In this document: in pieces, positions 18,704-30,288 of the stretch | Numbering within the stretch: the first letter of the stretch is position 1 | Layout: each line of letters opens with the position of its first letter | From: Paraphoma chrysanthemicola | Taxonomy: Eukaryota; Ascomycota; Dothideomycetes; Pleosporales; Phaeosphaeriaceae | NCBI GenBank assembly: GCA_020744225.1 | Contig: JAGMWG010000017.1 | Coordinates: 1-64,000 of the forward strand | Length of the DNA stretch: 64,000 nucleotides | Reading direction: 5' to 3' | Made by a program: the position numbers and the translations under genes | The notes under the pieces: generated by a model | Told to the model about the DNA's origin: nothing | What the model saw: only the letters and a program-made list of their open reading frames with translations | Database searches by the model: none

Positions 18704-21209
18704 ATGCCGCGAGCCTCCTGTGACGTTTGTTTATCGAGAATATATGCTAGAGATATACATATTTGCCGATGCGATGCAGCCACGGCGAGCGAAGACTGCA
18801 GACATTGGAGGCCTCACCACGACGAGATCGACGGCCTATGCGACTCTGCGCGCATCGGTTGTCGCATGTGTAGCGAGCTCTGGCGGCATTTCTTCAAGGA
18901 GTGGACACCCGAGCAGTATGCTGGCGAACCGACGCTGGTGACAGTGCCTGGCACTGAGCCTCAGCAGGCATCGTGGAGGTTCACAGGCCCAGGGTTTCAA
19001 GTCGGGCCTACACTCCAGGTCTTTCACAACACCGGGATATGGTACAGGGTTGTGGAGCTCACTAGTGATTCGACTCGGCGTGGCGCAACTTCAAATGTAC
19101 GAGGAGATGGCCAAAATGATGAGACGGTACTCGCGCTGGACTTCGGCATCAGCTCACCTATGATCTATGAGGTGGAGGAAAGGCGATACATACTCCGGAA
19201 GACCAGTGGTAAGATTTTGCCCTCTGCTTGCGCAAAGTACCTCCTTCCCAAGGCTATAGCTGATCGCCAGGCTCAAAGACTATGAGAGATTGGTGACGCT
19301 CTTTCTGAGCGGTCTCCTTCAACTGGACGAAGGTTCCAGCGCTGACCCGCAGGATAAACGTTGGGACTGGGTATCCAAGTGGATGATGAAATGCGAAACG
19401 GATCACATGATCTGCTCGAGAGCCCTCCGCGCCAACCAGTCCTCCCCGTGGTTTCCCAGCCGTCTCATCGATGTGAATGCAAGATTGGACAACAACGGCT
19501 GCAAGTACTACCTCCTCATCGAAACAGCGAGCAATGCTCCAGATGGACACCGCTACGCTACGCTCAGTCACATCTGGGGCTCAGGACCTGAACACCAGCG
19601 GCCCGTCTATCGAACAGTGGAAACCAACTATCAAGCCCGAGTCACCAGCGGCATCCCAAGGGACGAGTTACCGGCATGCTTTCAAGATGCTATTGACGTA
19701 ACGGAGAAGCTTGATATTCCCTACCTTTGGATCGACTCGCTCTGCATCATCCAAGAGGACGCGCGCGACTGGGCTGCCGAAGCCGGCCGCATGGCCGACG
19801 TGTACCGCAACTCGTTCCTGAACCTCTCTGCCACAGCATCCTCTTCCAGCAAAGATCGCTTCCCCAGCCTGGTGCAGAACCAGCCCTCGGAGGAGCTGGG
19901 GCCGCAGGTGCCGCGCTTGCAAGAGCCACGCTTCGTCATGACGGGCTGGACCGGTCAATTTGCAGGGACATACCAGATCTTCGATCCGCACTTCTGGGCT
20001 GACCGCATCACGTCAACCCGGCTCGCGTCCCGTGGCTGGATCTTCCAGGAGCGGGCGCTGGCGCCGCGCGTTCTGCACTTTGGCTTCGACCAAGTGCTGT
20101 GGGAGTGCGCCGAGTCCGAGCGGGCAGAGGAATTCCCACTCGAGATCCCGCGGCGCTTCATCGACAGCGGCCGTCGAGGTTTCAAGTGGCAGTTGAGTGT
20201 CGACCCGCCGCAAGTTGCCGCCGTGGATGACGACGATGCCCATGCCCCTATCGTTGCGGATCGGAACCATGAACACCGTGTTTTGGACGAGAAGTGGGCG
20301 AAGGCTGTCGAAAACTATACACGGTGCGAGCTGACTCAAGCAAAGGATAAACTGGTAGCCATTTCGGGCGTAGCGCAAGTCTTAGCGGACCACTTTCACG
20401 ATGACTACGTAGCCGGACTATGGCGGTCCAACCTCGTTGGCGCGCTGTGCTGGTGGCTACCCAAGATGCGTCGCACGACGCAAGAACTCATCCCTTCCGG
20501 CTTCTACGCGCGGCGTTGGGAGATCTCGAGGCGCTTCGTTGAGTACATTGCGCCATCGTGGTCTTGGGCCTCGGTGGAGGGCGAGATCACCGCTGGACCG
20601 TTCGTATCAGAGCAGAAGGCAGCATTCCGCACCCAATCAGGCGAGGAAGGCTACAAGACTATGCGCTCTCTCGTGGGTGTGCCGGATGTCGACTCTATAG
20701 CTATAACGGATATCCCCGTCACGGAAACGAACGAGCTGGGTGAGGTCAAACGAACAGAGATGCGACTGCGCGGAACGCTGTATCAGCTCCGGGCTGCTGC
20801 GGACGAACCGAACGCGGATGATCGGTTCTCGTTCTACTACATCGGTAGTTTGGAGCGTGCTGTGGTCTATCTGGACCAGCCCGAGGAGCTTCAGGATGTC
20901 AAAGAAGCGTACTTCCTACCGCTCGTATATGTACAATGCTCTCTCACCGTAAGCGCCACTGCCGCCGCGGACATCCTCACCAACAACGAACCTACTGGAA
21001 ACACCCCAGACGGACTAGTTTGTATGGACACAAGTAATGTTGTGCCTAATCATGATCTTGATTCTGTACTAGGGATCATCGTAGTCTGTAACGAAGACAG
21101 TAAGGTATATCGAAGAGTAGGATTCCATGAGTGCAAGGCGAATGTTTTGAAGAACCTCCAGGATAAGCCTAATGCAAGTTCGCTTGAGGGTCTTTATACT
21201 TTAGTATAG
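18704..21209 (+). CDS. HET-domain protein 3
   Basis: Two coding blocks need an intron between them. The donor GTAAGA at 19209 is clear. The only nearby acceptor that keeps frame is AAG ending 19278, giving exons 18704-19208 and 19279-21209 and 811 residues. A CAG ending 19270 looks better but breaks frame, so the junction is uncertain or a small frameshift exists. The N-terminus is Cys-rich (CDVC, CRMC). HET core: RYATLSHIWG (about 260-269), YLWIDSLCIIQED, GWIFQERALAPR. The C-terminal AGLW and APSWSW motifs match the same long HET family as the gene at 11548. The role is non-self recognition by family. Composition is GC-richer than the flanks. Confidence 0.88.
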
Positions 21210-22218
21210 TCCTATGCCTAATAAAATAGCCTCTAATTGAGAAACGTTAGACAGTGTTTTGTGCGCGAAACACCCAGACTATGTCATGGTGCAGGGCACA
21301 GTCGCAATCAACGCCACACCTGTCTCTATCTTCGTTCACGGCGAAAAGTATTCAAGAACACACCCCCACCTGTCTGACGCATTCTCGATACCACACGTGA
21401 AATTCAATTGATCGCGATGGCTGGAGTCAACATCGCGATTCCTGGCGCAAAGCTTGAGCTCTACAAGTACAAAAAGGATACTGTACAGGCGATTGATGTC
21501 GAATTCTCAGAGGCAGTGCGGGACTTGAATCATTTGCAATGGACATTGATTCGCTGTACGAGCTGTTCGCATAAGGCGGCACGTGTGAAGAGGATATGTA
21601 GGTTTTGAGCAGGCCGTCGGCATGCGCAAGGCAATTTCGACGATGGAGAATCGCAGCAACAGAAGGAGATTTGAACACGTAATGTCGTGAGATCATGACT
21701 TCTCGGGATCTTGATACGCCCCAAGATTATATTAACACCGAGCCTGTACTGTACTCGAGTCTGACCACAAGCTTGTTCTAGTGTATATCGATGCAGAATT
21801 TGGTCTCAAGACACGTCATTGTGGAGTGAAATGCAAATACAAATTCAATGCAAAAGCCACGTGCGCCATCGATCCTTCAGATGCAAAGACACCCATCCAA
21901 GCTGCTTTGTACGTTGTACTATCTTGTCTCCGCCGGTTTGCGAAAGACGATCTGGAACAGCCTCTAGAGGCTTTTGCGTGGGAGATCAATAGTGCTGGAC
22001 CTCACGGGAAAGCGCTCTGATAAAGTCTCACCGCGACAATATATCAGCACGCGTCGCCGCACTCACTTAACTTACTTGTTCTTGTTCTCTTGTCCCATAA
22101 CATTCGAGTTGATACCCTGCAAGTAGATATGCTGTCCGCAATAGAAACGAGGAGAAATTTCGATGTCGATCAACTAGCATTGCTCTTGATGAATACCTGT
22201 TTGAACCTCATGTACAGA
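21210..22218. other. Intergenic with two small unsupported frames
   Basis: Two short plus-strand frames (ATG 21417-21608 and 21781-22020) have ordinary-looking composition and could be pieces of one small spliced gene. No domain is recognised and no convincing splice pair was found, so neither is called. Confidence 0.35.
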
Positions 22219-22815
22219 TCAGAGCTTCCTACCGTCCCCATACTCTAGCTTCAAGGTACTGACATCGACGTTTTCTATCGTCCGAGCCTGAATGTTCAGT
22301 CCAGTACTCAAGCATGTCCTGGCGAATGCCCGACTCACATTGACAGCCATAACATCGTAGTTCTCGTATATGCCGTTGAAATCAATGAGCAAGCTTGTAC
22401 CACAGTGACGGCAAAACCAGTGATCCTTCTTCTTCGTGTGGAACTGATACTTCTGCACGTGGTCCTTTGAGCTTCCGTGGAAGACTACATCCGAGCGCTT
22501 CGGATAGACGAGAAGGTAACCATTGGCGGTGCAGATGGAGCAATTGCATTGCATGACTGTGTAGACTTCCATTTGAGGAGATAATTTTATGGTGAAAGTC
22601 ACTTCCCCACAGCTAAGCGAGTAGTCAGCTCAAATGCCTAAGGGGATCGCATCGGGCCGTTCATAGAAATAGCCGACTCATATGTGAAGCCGGGGATTGT
22701 ATGCGTTTCGGTCGTGCCATTTGTTCAGAGTAGGTGGAGCGCCTAAATAGAGCTTGACTCACTGGCACCTGCAGGGATATGTGTGAGACTCTATACTAGC
22801 ATTTGCTTCCGACAT
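22219..22815 (-). CDS. GFA-domain protein (CENP-V/GFA family)
   Basis: Model: exons 22815-22763 and 22612-22219 (150-nt intron, GTGAGT...TTAG), 148 residues. The junction creates CRCHCGEV, the first zinc motif of the GFA (glutathione-dependent formaldehyde-activating) fold, with C15, C17 and C19. It is followed by CNCSIC (C40, C42, C45) and FCRHCG (C84, C87). These are the Cys residues expected for the two zinc sites. Family members include formaldehyde-glutathione adduct enzymes and many small fungal proteins of unknown substrate, so the reaction should not be assumed. Length is typical. It lies alone upstream of the terpene synthase and is transcribed away from it. Confidence 0.9.
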
Positions 22816-24121
22816 GTTCTCGCTGACAAAGATTAGCTCTCTTGCAAGGGCTGGATTGATGAAGGTCGGTACACGTTGATGATTTCGTTGTTGTGAAACT
22901 CGCGGAATTAAGTACAAGCGACGTTGAAGCGGCGGTGCCTACCGAGGTTGCATATGGGTGGGCGGCGCATGCCAAGCTTTCTGCGACAACCCAGCTTACT
23001 ATGCATATGCGAACCGGCATGTTCATTATATATTATGACTGCACTCTATGGCATAGTACTAGTGCCATCGTCCTGCCGACGAGACAGAGCTACATAATTT
23101 CGATTCAATACAGACGTCACTTCGACATGCATCCGATTGATATCAGGACGCCCAGCAAGTCTTCGTGCCGATGATCGCGTGTTATCAGCATCTGATCGGG
23201 TGCATTGATCGAATTGTCACAAAATATTTAGACATAATAACGCTCGACGGGACCGAAAAATAGTACGTTGACGAACGACACGTCGCACCAGAGCTGGTCG
23301 TGCATGGTGCATCGCTGATAGATGTAGAGAAAGACAGCTTATGAAGACTGCATCGATTTCTCCATCTATGGTTTACTATTGACTGTATCTGCATTGATCA
23401 CTTTGGTGACATTTGGTATTGCTTGAACTCGAGACGGGCATCCGGGTACACCCAAGATATAGGGTTCGCTCCGAAGCACGGAGGCATCTTTGACTTTAAG
23501 TCGCACGCATCATCCCGACCAGTGAGATCAAAATTTTCGCAATCTCAAGACTTGCCACCGAAAACCGTTGGTGGGTCACGCCGAGGCTCGTATGGAACGG
23601 AAGTGAACTTCATCGGAGACAAGAACACTACAGACAAGATGTACAGGAAGGGTAGACCCGATGACGATACGTATCGAAGGGTTGCTTACTTTCGCTCGAA
23701 GATGTTCGCGCTGCCCCAACGCCCAGGGCCGCCGTTGAGCATCAACTCTGCAAGGAGGCCCTTGAAGAGAGTGCCCACAGATAATCTGCCCGCACCAAGC
23801 GTCGTCAGCAAGAACCAATGTGGTAATGGTGTTTGGAGATACACGATTCGGGCGATATAGGCGAGCCGTCGAAGGGTTCACCTGAGTAAGGGCGGAGCGC
23901 AACCAACCATGAATCGTGAAGCGAGATCTGGGTCGAGATTGTGGCGGGCTGCCGCTGCAGAAGTGAAATCGCTGATGGAGATTTTCCACTGCTCGAGCGT
24001 TTGCGCGACGTTGTCTCCCTCCCCTCCAACTGATAGCGCGGAGCTATAAGTCGCTCACTTCATCGCCTCACTTTACCTGCCCCTCCACTGTCCGCAAGTT
24101 GTCTCTCAACCTTCGCCCAAT
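22816..24121. other. Intergenic, 1.3 kb, no supported gene
   Basis: Several frames of 70-145 codons overlap on both strands without recognisable motifs; the longest plus-strand one (about 23423-23860) is basic and low-complexity. The last 150 bp before 24122 is presumably the terpene synthase promoter. Confidence 0.4.
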
Positions 24122-25452
24122 ATGGCTACGAACATATCGAACGCAAAGGGTGTGCTCAGCGGCATCTATGCCAAGGTGTTTGGTCGCCTGCCGAACGCGA
24201 AGACGATGAAGTCTCCAGATGACTCGACTGCCGGAAAACAAACCGATCATCGCGACGAACTAATCGCGCGCCTTCGTGGCCAGTCCGTTGTGATCCCAGA
24301 CCTTGACTACATCTACAAGGACTGTAATCCTCGCACCAATCCTGAGATTGACGAACTGAGCTCCTTCGTCGAGGACTGGATCGAAAGGTAAGCAGTTCAA
24401 CCACCATGTTCACCTACCGCAACTAATGGTACAGGTACATTCCTACCCCCGCAGAACGAGCCCGACAGCGCAAGGTCAACGTTGCTCTATGCTGTGCGTA
24501 CTTCTGGACTCACGGATCCATGGACAAGCTCCTCGTACTGACTTCGTTCGTTGCCTGGGTGAGTGGAATGATACTCGAGGCTCCAAGAAACACTACGCTA
24601 ACGCAGGCGCTCACAGCTATTCTTCTGGGACGATGAAATCGACTGCGGTACCTTGACAAATGACTCAGCTAGGACGGACGCCTACTGCGACGCAACCCTC
24701 GCCTTCATGAAGCACCACCTTCAACCAGAGCTCAACGTCACTCCTCCGCCTGCTGGCCGCTTGCATAATTCGGGAATGTGGGCAGGCATAGGAAAAGAAA
24801 TGCAAGTGGGCCAGAGCAAAGGTATGCTGAAGCGTCTCGACCTGAAGCGTCTGACTCAGGCTGACCCGCCGCAGAATCTCGCGATCGATTTGCCGAGTCC
24901 GTCTACCGAGTCGTGAACGCCGTCCGCGACACACAGGCGAAGTGGGTTATCGGTATGGATAGCTACGACGACTATGCCAAGCGACGCCGGGCAGGAGTGG
25001 CCCTCGACATCGTCGTCACCTCTTTGCAGTGGTTCCACGGTCTTTCGCTGCCAGCGAGCATTTGGGAGCATGAAGCCATGCAGAGCGTGATGGACGAGGT
25101 ATCCATTACTGTCTTTCTCTTCAACGATATCGTTTCGCTCAAGAAGGAGGTGGTTGACGGCCAGGTCGATTCAACGGTTCCGATATACGTGTGGAGCCAG
25201 AACAGTTCTCCTCAGGCTGCGGTGGACAAGGCTGTCAAGATGCTGGAGGTCTCGTGGGGGAATCTGCTCGCTGCTGGGTCCAGACTGCAGGACGTTGCAG
25301 ACACCGAGCAGGATAAGCGCGAAGTGAAAGTGGTGGTTGATAGCTGCAAGGAGATTCTCGTTGGACACATGGCCTACTGTCTGCGTTCAGCGAGGTACAT
25401 GACCGACGCTACCTTCGAGGGACAGGGTAACGCCTTCAGGGTGGTGCTGTAA
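24122..25452 (+). CDS. Class I terpene synthase (terpene cyclase-like 2 type)
   Basis: Model: exons 24122-24387, 24435-24558, 24617-24821 and 24875-25452, 390 residues; introns are 47-58 nt and all junctions keep frame. The metal-binding motif is DDEID (135-139, a perfect DDxxD) after FFW. The NSE motif is N282-D-x-x-S286-x-x-x-E290. A C-terminal Arg-Tyr pair (R372, Y373) is as expected in microbial and fungal sesquiterpene synthases. The enzyme should ionise a prenyl diphosphate, most likely farnesyl diphosphate, in the cytosol with Mg2+. The cyclic product cannot be predicted. It is convergent with a SAM methyltransferase 156 bp downstream; no P450 or prenyltransferase lies nearby. All catalytic motifs are intact. 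Confidence 0.95.
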
Positions 25453-25608
25453 CGCGCTCACATTTGGGCGGGTACTCTTCGCTTGCAGAGATGCTCGCAG
25501 CCAGCACAGCCGTTCATAGATGGCTAGATACACATAGATGACGAAGAGGTTCATGGATGGCGTGGATGCCAATAGCTGCGCTTCGATGCTCATAGCTTGT
25601 GGGTATAC

Positions 25609-26496
25609 TTATAGCTTGCGAAGTACGACAAGTAAATGATCCGCACTATTCCGTGTCTCCACAGCATCTGCACTTTTCATGACAACGTCAACCCATCGGT
25701 TCGCCTCCTCGTCATTCAACGTCGCAATCACCTTTGCGCCAGCGCTGCCAAGAAACCCCTCGCAGCTTACAGTTTTCTCGACGATAACTTCGCCCTGAAA
25801 GGGTAGTAGCTGTCGCGCGAGGTCTGCGGGATACACATGGTAAGATTCCGTGTTTGGATTTCTGGTATATTCTCCACTTTGGAGATAGCTCTCGTAGAAA
25901 TCCCACTCTTTCGAAAGACGACACGGATCGCGGCTCGCCATGTCGCGGAGATGCGCGAAGATCGTAACGTAGGCCAGCAAGATGTACCCTCTCGGTTTCG
26001 CCATCGCGATGCAGTTGCCGATGACGGTCGCGCGATCCTCTGGAGCAATCAAATGGTATAACGGGCCAAGACACAGCACCAGGTTGAAGGTGGCATGCTG
26101 CCCAGAAAGAGCTGGGTGGAGAGGAACGTCGAGCGCATTCGCGTGTACAACGGCATCAAGGCGGACATTTGCTCTGTCCGCGTTTTGGCGCGCAATGTCC
26201 AAGCTCTTTCCTGACAAGTCGCTCAAGGTTACGCTGTGACCTTTCTTCGCCAGCGCAATTGCTACATGGTAGTCAGTGCTTCGATCCTGCCTGGAAGATA
26301 TACCAAAGTTACCGTATCTCCCTGGTCCTCCACCATTGTCCAGGATCTTGGCCTTCTCAAGTTGCAACTTCGATAAGCAAGACTCAATAACCCGCATGGT
26401 TACTTCGAACTCCAGTCGCCCTTCGTCGAGACGAGTTTCCTCTGCCTCGGCGTGGGCGTCATACCAAGTCTCGACGACATTGCTTCGAGCCGTCAT
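25609..26496 (-). CDS. SAM-dependent methyltransferase
   Basis: Model: exons 26496-26313 and 26261-25609, 278 residues. A 51-nt intron (GTAACT...GTAG, with a CTGAC branch point) lies in frame without a stop, so a naive reading adds 17 false residues in the SAM-binding loop. After removal the motif reads DNGGGPGRYAIALAKKGH, a standard class I methyltransferase glycine loop. TLSDLS (motif II) and FNLVLCLGPLYHL (motif IV region) follow. The substrate is unknown. It is convergent with the terpene synthase, so it could decorate the terpenoid product, but as a stand-alone small-molecule methyltransferase it could also act elsewhere. Confidence 0.9.
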   Translation of the reverse strand: MTARSNVVETWYDAHAEAEETRLDEGRLEFEVTMRVIESCLSKLQLEKAKILDNGGGPGRYGNFGISSRQDRSTDYHVAIALAKKGHSVTLSDLSGKSLDIARQNADRANVRLDAVVHANALDVPLHPALSGQHATFNLVLCLGPLYHLIAPEDRATVIGNCIAMAKPRGYILLAYVTIFAHLRDMASRDPCRLSKEWDFYESYLQSGEYTRNPNTESYHVYPADLARQLLPFQGEVIVEKTVSCEGFLGSAGAKVIATLNDEEANRWVDVVMKSADAVETRNSADHLLVVLRKL

Positions 26497-26949
26497 GGTC
26501 CTTGATTGTCGATGTTTGGATAACTACACTCCCGCTGTTGGTCACAATATACTTAGAAGATATGACATGAAAGCTTGCGAATGCGACGAAAGCGACCGTT
26601 GCGCTCGACCGGGTGCGTTTTGATCTGCGTTGTTATTCGCGCGTTGGAAATGGCGCATAAGCTGAGGCATTTCCATCCCGAGTCATCGGACATTTCACGT
26701 TATGCGGCACATGCTCTTTCTTTCCTACGATGCACTTGATCTCAACTCCGCAAAACTCGCGATTCCATGGGTTTAGCTCGTGAAGGACTTCATGGCGACG
26801 GTGTTCTTCGGATGTCGCTCGCCAAAGCCGCCGAGAGCACGTCATGCCATTTCATGATTGGTAATCGACACGACTAAACCGACCGGACCGCGATACATGA
26901 CTACATTTCATGTTGCGTGTACATTGCACTTCCCCATTCATATCCAGCT
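26497..26949. other. Intergenic between divergent genes
   Basis: These 453 bp separate the methyltransferase and the carrier gene, which are transcribed apart. The region holds both promoters and no gene is visible. Confidence 0.5.
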
Positions 26950-28142
26950 ATGGCTTCAGTTCACACCACGCGAAGCAATCCTGAACCGGATGAGAGGGCG
27001 CCATTGCTGGCGCACGACAACAATGGCGTTCGGCGGCGAACTTCTCCCACCCCGTCATCAGTCGAGAGTGCGCGGTCAATTGAACCCGAGAAAGCAACGT
27101 CGAGAACATGGTATTATGTTTGGAGAGCTTTGTGTGCGATATTCGCGGTTCTTGTGATTGCAGTGTTTGTCAAGGGATGGATTGACGCGGACGATGTCAA
27201 CGTAAGTCACCCACCGCCCGTCCATAACAAATCATTCCATCAAACTTTTGATTAACACGATTTTTCCAGTTCGATCTCAAGGGCGCACTTAAACGCGCTC
27301 TCGGTGGCGGTCTCAGCGGCGCCGCCGCCATGGTCCTCCAAGTTCTTCTCCTCATGCCCATCCGGACAATTATGAACTATCAATACCGGCACGGCAGCTC
27401 CCTAACCGTCGCGACTAAAACACTCTACGAGGACGGCGGACTCGGACGGTACTATCAAGGCCTGGGACCAGCACTCTTCCAAGGCCCGATTGCGCGATTT
27501 GGCGACACGGCTGCAAATGCCGGGATCCTCGCGCTGTTGAAATCGAATGGGTACTTGAAGCAATTGCCGTCGCCTGTGCAGACAGTGTTTGCGTCCGTTG
27601 CAGCTGCCGCTTTCAGGATGTTATTAATGCCGATTGATACGTTGAAGACGACGTTGCAGGCTCAAGGAGCGCGGGGAACGGCCTTGTTACGAGAGCGGAT
27701 TCGGACAGATGGGATTGGTAGTTTGTGGTGGGGAGCGTTCGCGACGGCTGCGGCGACATTTGTGGGCCATTATCCCTGGTTTGCGGTGTACAATTTCCTA
27801 TCGGACACGATCAAGGAGCCATCGAAAGAGCAGATTGGGTGGTGGTTGCTGAGGGCTGCGTTCATTGGGTTTTGTGCGTCGGTCGCGTCGGACACGATTT
27901 CGAATTCGTTGAGGGTGGTGAAGACGTACAGGCAGGTGAACGACACGCGAATCTCGTACACGGAGGCTGCGAAGAGAGTGGTGCGTCAGGATGGACGGCT
28001 TGGGCTGTTTGGACGTGGACTGAAGACGAGAATCATTGCGAACGGACTGCAGGGCATATTGTTCTCGATCTTGTGGAAGCTGTTTCTCAAGATCTGGGAA
28101 GACAAGACAAAAAGTCAAAGTTGGAAGGTTGGCCGTGCATGA
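26950..28142 (+). CDS. Mitochondrial-carrier-fold membrane protein
   Basis: Model: exons 26950-27201 and 27270-28142 (68-nt intron), 374 residues. A charged N-terminal region (about 1-56) precedes a single hydrophobic segment (about 58-80, ending before KGWIDADD), an unusual extension for this family. Residues 85 onward hold three carrier-like repeats. The first signature is degenerate (MPIRTIMN), the second good (MPIDTLK), the third degenerate (SDTISNSLR). This pattern fits fungal divergent carriers of unknown substrate rather than ADP/ATP or classical metabolite carriers. Likely membrane: inner or outer mitochondrial (inference). Its 3' end is only 120 bp from that of the convergent gene at 28263. 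Confidence 0.85.
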
Positions 28143-28262
28143 ATCACGTACGTCCAGCACGAGTAGCACGTAGAGAAGAGCGCGAATATCATCCATCCAT
28201 TCTATGGTACCAATCCCCGTCTCGTGGAGGGATACAGCATCAGTCGTTATTGGTATCTTCTA

Positions 28263-29549
28263 TTACTTCTCCTCGAATTTGCCCACACAATAACCCGTAA
28301 AGTTGTAGAACCAAATTTCTCCATCTAGTGGCCCAATTTTCTCAATCTCCTTAACAATCATCGTATTGTTCGATCGACCAACCCCGGCGTCACTAGCATT
28401 GCCCACCGATGCGAGACCCGAGAAACCTCTTTCAGGCGCAAGAGTGTACCAGGCCCGTCTAGCGGCACAATCCAGGTCTGGACCCCGAGGCGAACTCGTA
28501 TAGACGCCGTTGGGCCCGCGGTCTGTCTCGATGGCTGCAATAATAATCATGGCCAGCATGAAGACGAAGATCGCGATCGTGTATATCTTGTACCACAGCC
28601 TGGAAGCGCATGGTATGATGGTGGATGTTGTGCTTCCTTTTGCAAAGTAGAATGCATACAAGGCGGACGATATTGTGGTGAAGACAACATAGAATAGCCC
28701 TGTCAAAAAGGATGTCGTGTTGGATTCGTACGGAGGAATCATGTATGCGATGGAGATCCCCCAGACGCCGGCGACGACTAGGAAATACAAGATCCGGAAC
28801 GCATAGCTGGCCCAATGACTGTTCGGTGAACGGAAGCGATTTTTGGTATTGGTCCTGGGAAGTAAGGTGTCGAGATCAATTGGTGACTCTGAGTCCTGGC
28901 TGGTGTTCGTTTTGCCGGTCGTGACGTGTAGTGGAAGCGGCCTATGCGAAGCCTCAATTCCCTCGCGCCATGCATACTCGAAATCATCCACAAGCCACAG
29001 TGCAGCGCACAATCTGAGGAGTCCAAGTACGGCCAGCGGGAAAAAGATCATATCCACCGCCATGTCCACGGAGAAGCTCACGTTTTTGGCGCCGAGTAGG
29101 AGCGCGACAAGTGCGTACACCGCAGATGCACCCTGCAGCGTCGCGAATAGCGACTTCAGGGCAGTGCTTGAGAACAAAGGCACGATAGCATGATCCGGAT
29201 ATCGCAAGCAATATGGGGCGGCGACCTTGACCATTTCTTCGGAGCCATTCCAGCCCTCGGCCGTCCAGAAAATTGCGTTGCTGGCCGCGGAAGCGTCTTT
29301 ATCCCAGTGGAGGGCACGGATGCGCCGGTCGGTGATGGCGGCATATCGCCAGAGGATTGAGGTTGGATTATAGTGGCATAATTGTTCATACCATTTTGGT
29401 CGCGACGAGCTTATGTTCGAAATCGGAGGTGCGCCAGCGATGATGTGGACGAGTAATGGAGCCAAGCAGAGGGTGAAAAGTTGTATCCATTCTGCAAATG
29501 TGATGCATTTGCTGTTGTATTGTATCGGAGTAAGGTCGAACACTGGCAT
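28263..29549 (-). CDS. Multi-pass membrane protein, fungal-specific, unknown function
   Basis: Model uses the ATG at 29549 (protein begins MPVFDLTPIQ), 428 residues; an upstream in-frame ATG would add 36 residues with no family-like features. About six hydrophobic segments are visible, near WIQLFTLCLAPLLVHIIAG, the VYALVALLL region, IFFPLAVLGLLRL, ILYFLVVAGVWGISIAY, the GLFYVVFTTIS region and IAIFVFMLAMIIIAAI. A long extracellular-type tail with N-glycosylation sequons (NAS, NNT, NFT) follows. No catalytic motif is recognised. Similar proteins of unknown role occur across Pezizomycotina (recalled, not checked). Confidence 0.8.
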   Translation of the reverse strand: MPVFDLTPIQYNSKCITFAEWIQLFTLCLAPLLVHIIAGAPPISNISSSRPKWYEQLCHYNPTSILWRYAAITDRRIRALHWDKDASAASNAIFWTAEGWNGSEEMVKVAAPYCLRYPDHAIVPLFSSTALKSLFATLQGASAVYALVALLLGAKNVSFSVDMAVDMIFFPLAVLGLLRLCAALWLVDDFEYAWREGIEASHRPLPLHVTTGKTNTSQDSESPIDLDTLLPRTNTKNRFRSPNSHWASYAFRILYFLVVAGVWGISIAYMIPPYESNTTSFLTGLFYVVFTTISSALYAFYFAKGSTTSTIIPCASRLWYKIYTIAIFVFMLAMIIIAAIETDRGPNGVYTSSPRGPDLDCAARRAWYTLAPERGFSGLASVGNASDAGVGRSNNTMIVKEIEKIGPLDGEIWFYNFTGYCVGKFEEK

Positions 29550-30288
29550 ACTGTTTAGTCTAGATATCCAGAGATGACGTGCGACATGTGAACCTTTTGT
29601 TAGACAATCAATCCTGCGGCGCAGCCAAGGTAAAACGTCATGCGAGGCGAGGCGCAAAATAAAACCCCCTTGTCCATGCAGGGGGCCGTGTTGGAATCAT
29701 GCAGCACAGCCTTGCTGTGGCTTGTGCCAGGGTTGGGGGCGTGAAGTTCTGGCGATCACCAAACCACACCTTCACTCGAGGTGGACTTTGTTGAAATTGA
29801 TGCAATTCCTTTAGCTTACGATCGCACTTAAATACAAAGATAGATATAGATTAAACTGGTAGCATATCTTGTCTCTGTTAGGGTGATTGTGACGGTGAGC
29901 ATCCATTTCTAGCATCACAGACGTGATTCACTGGAATCGTGGCATTGGTAACCAATCAAAGAGTGTGCAATTGGGTTCCGAGATAGATAGGGTAGAACGA
30001 GGCTACACTGGTGTCCACCTCAATCTTTAAATGCATGGAAATAGTTCAAAGAGATGCCTGCCGATAGAGAGAAAAAGTAGAGGTAGTAAAATATGATAGT
30101 GACTCTAGCTGATTGATAATCCGGCGTATTATATTCCATCCGGGATGCGTAAAACCCTTCGATGTATACCCGTAGATACATTCAGGCCCTTCAATCTCCC
30201 TTTCGAAACATTTTGATCCTGATCTAGGCCATGCAGACTCCCATCTCGACCGAGGTGAGCACATTAAGACGTCCATGACAAGTTTTCC
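29550..30288. other. Intergenic, no gene seen
   Basis: These 739 bp have moderate AT content and only short frames. They lie 5' of the membrane-protein gene and 3' of the next minus-strand gene. Confidence 0.45.
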
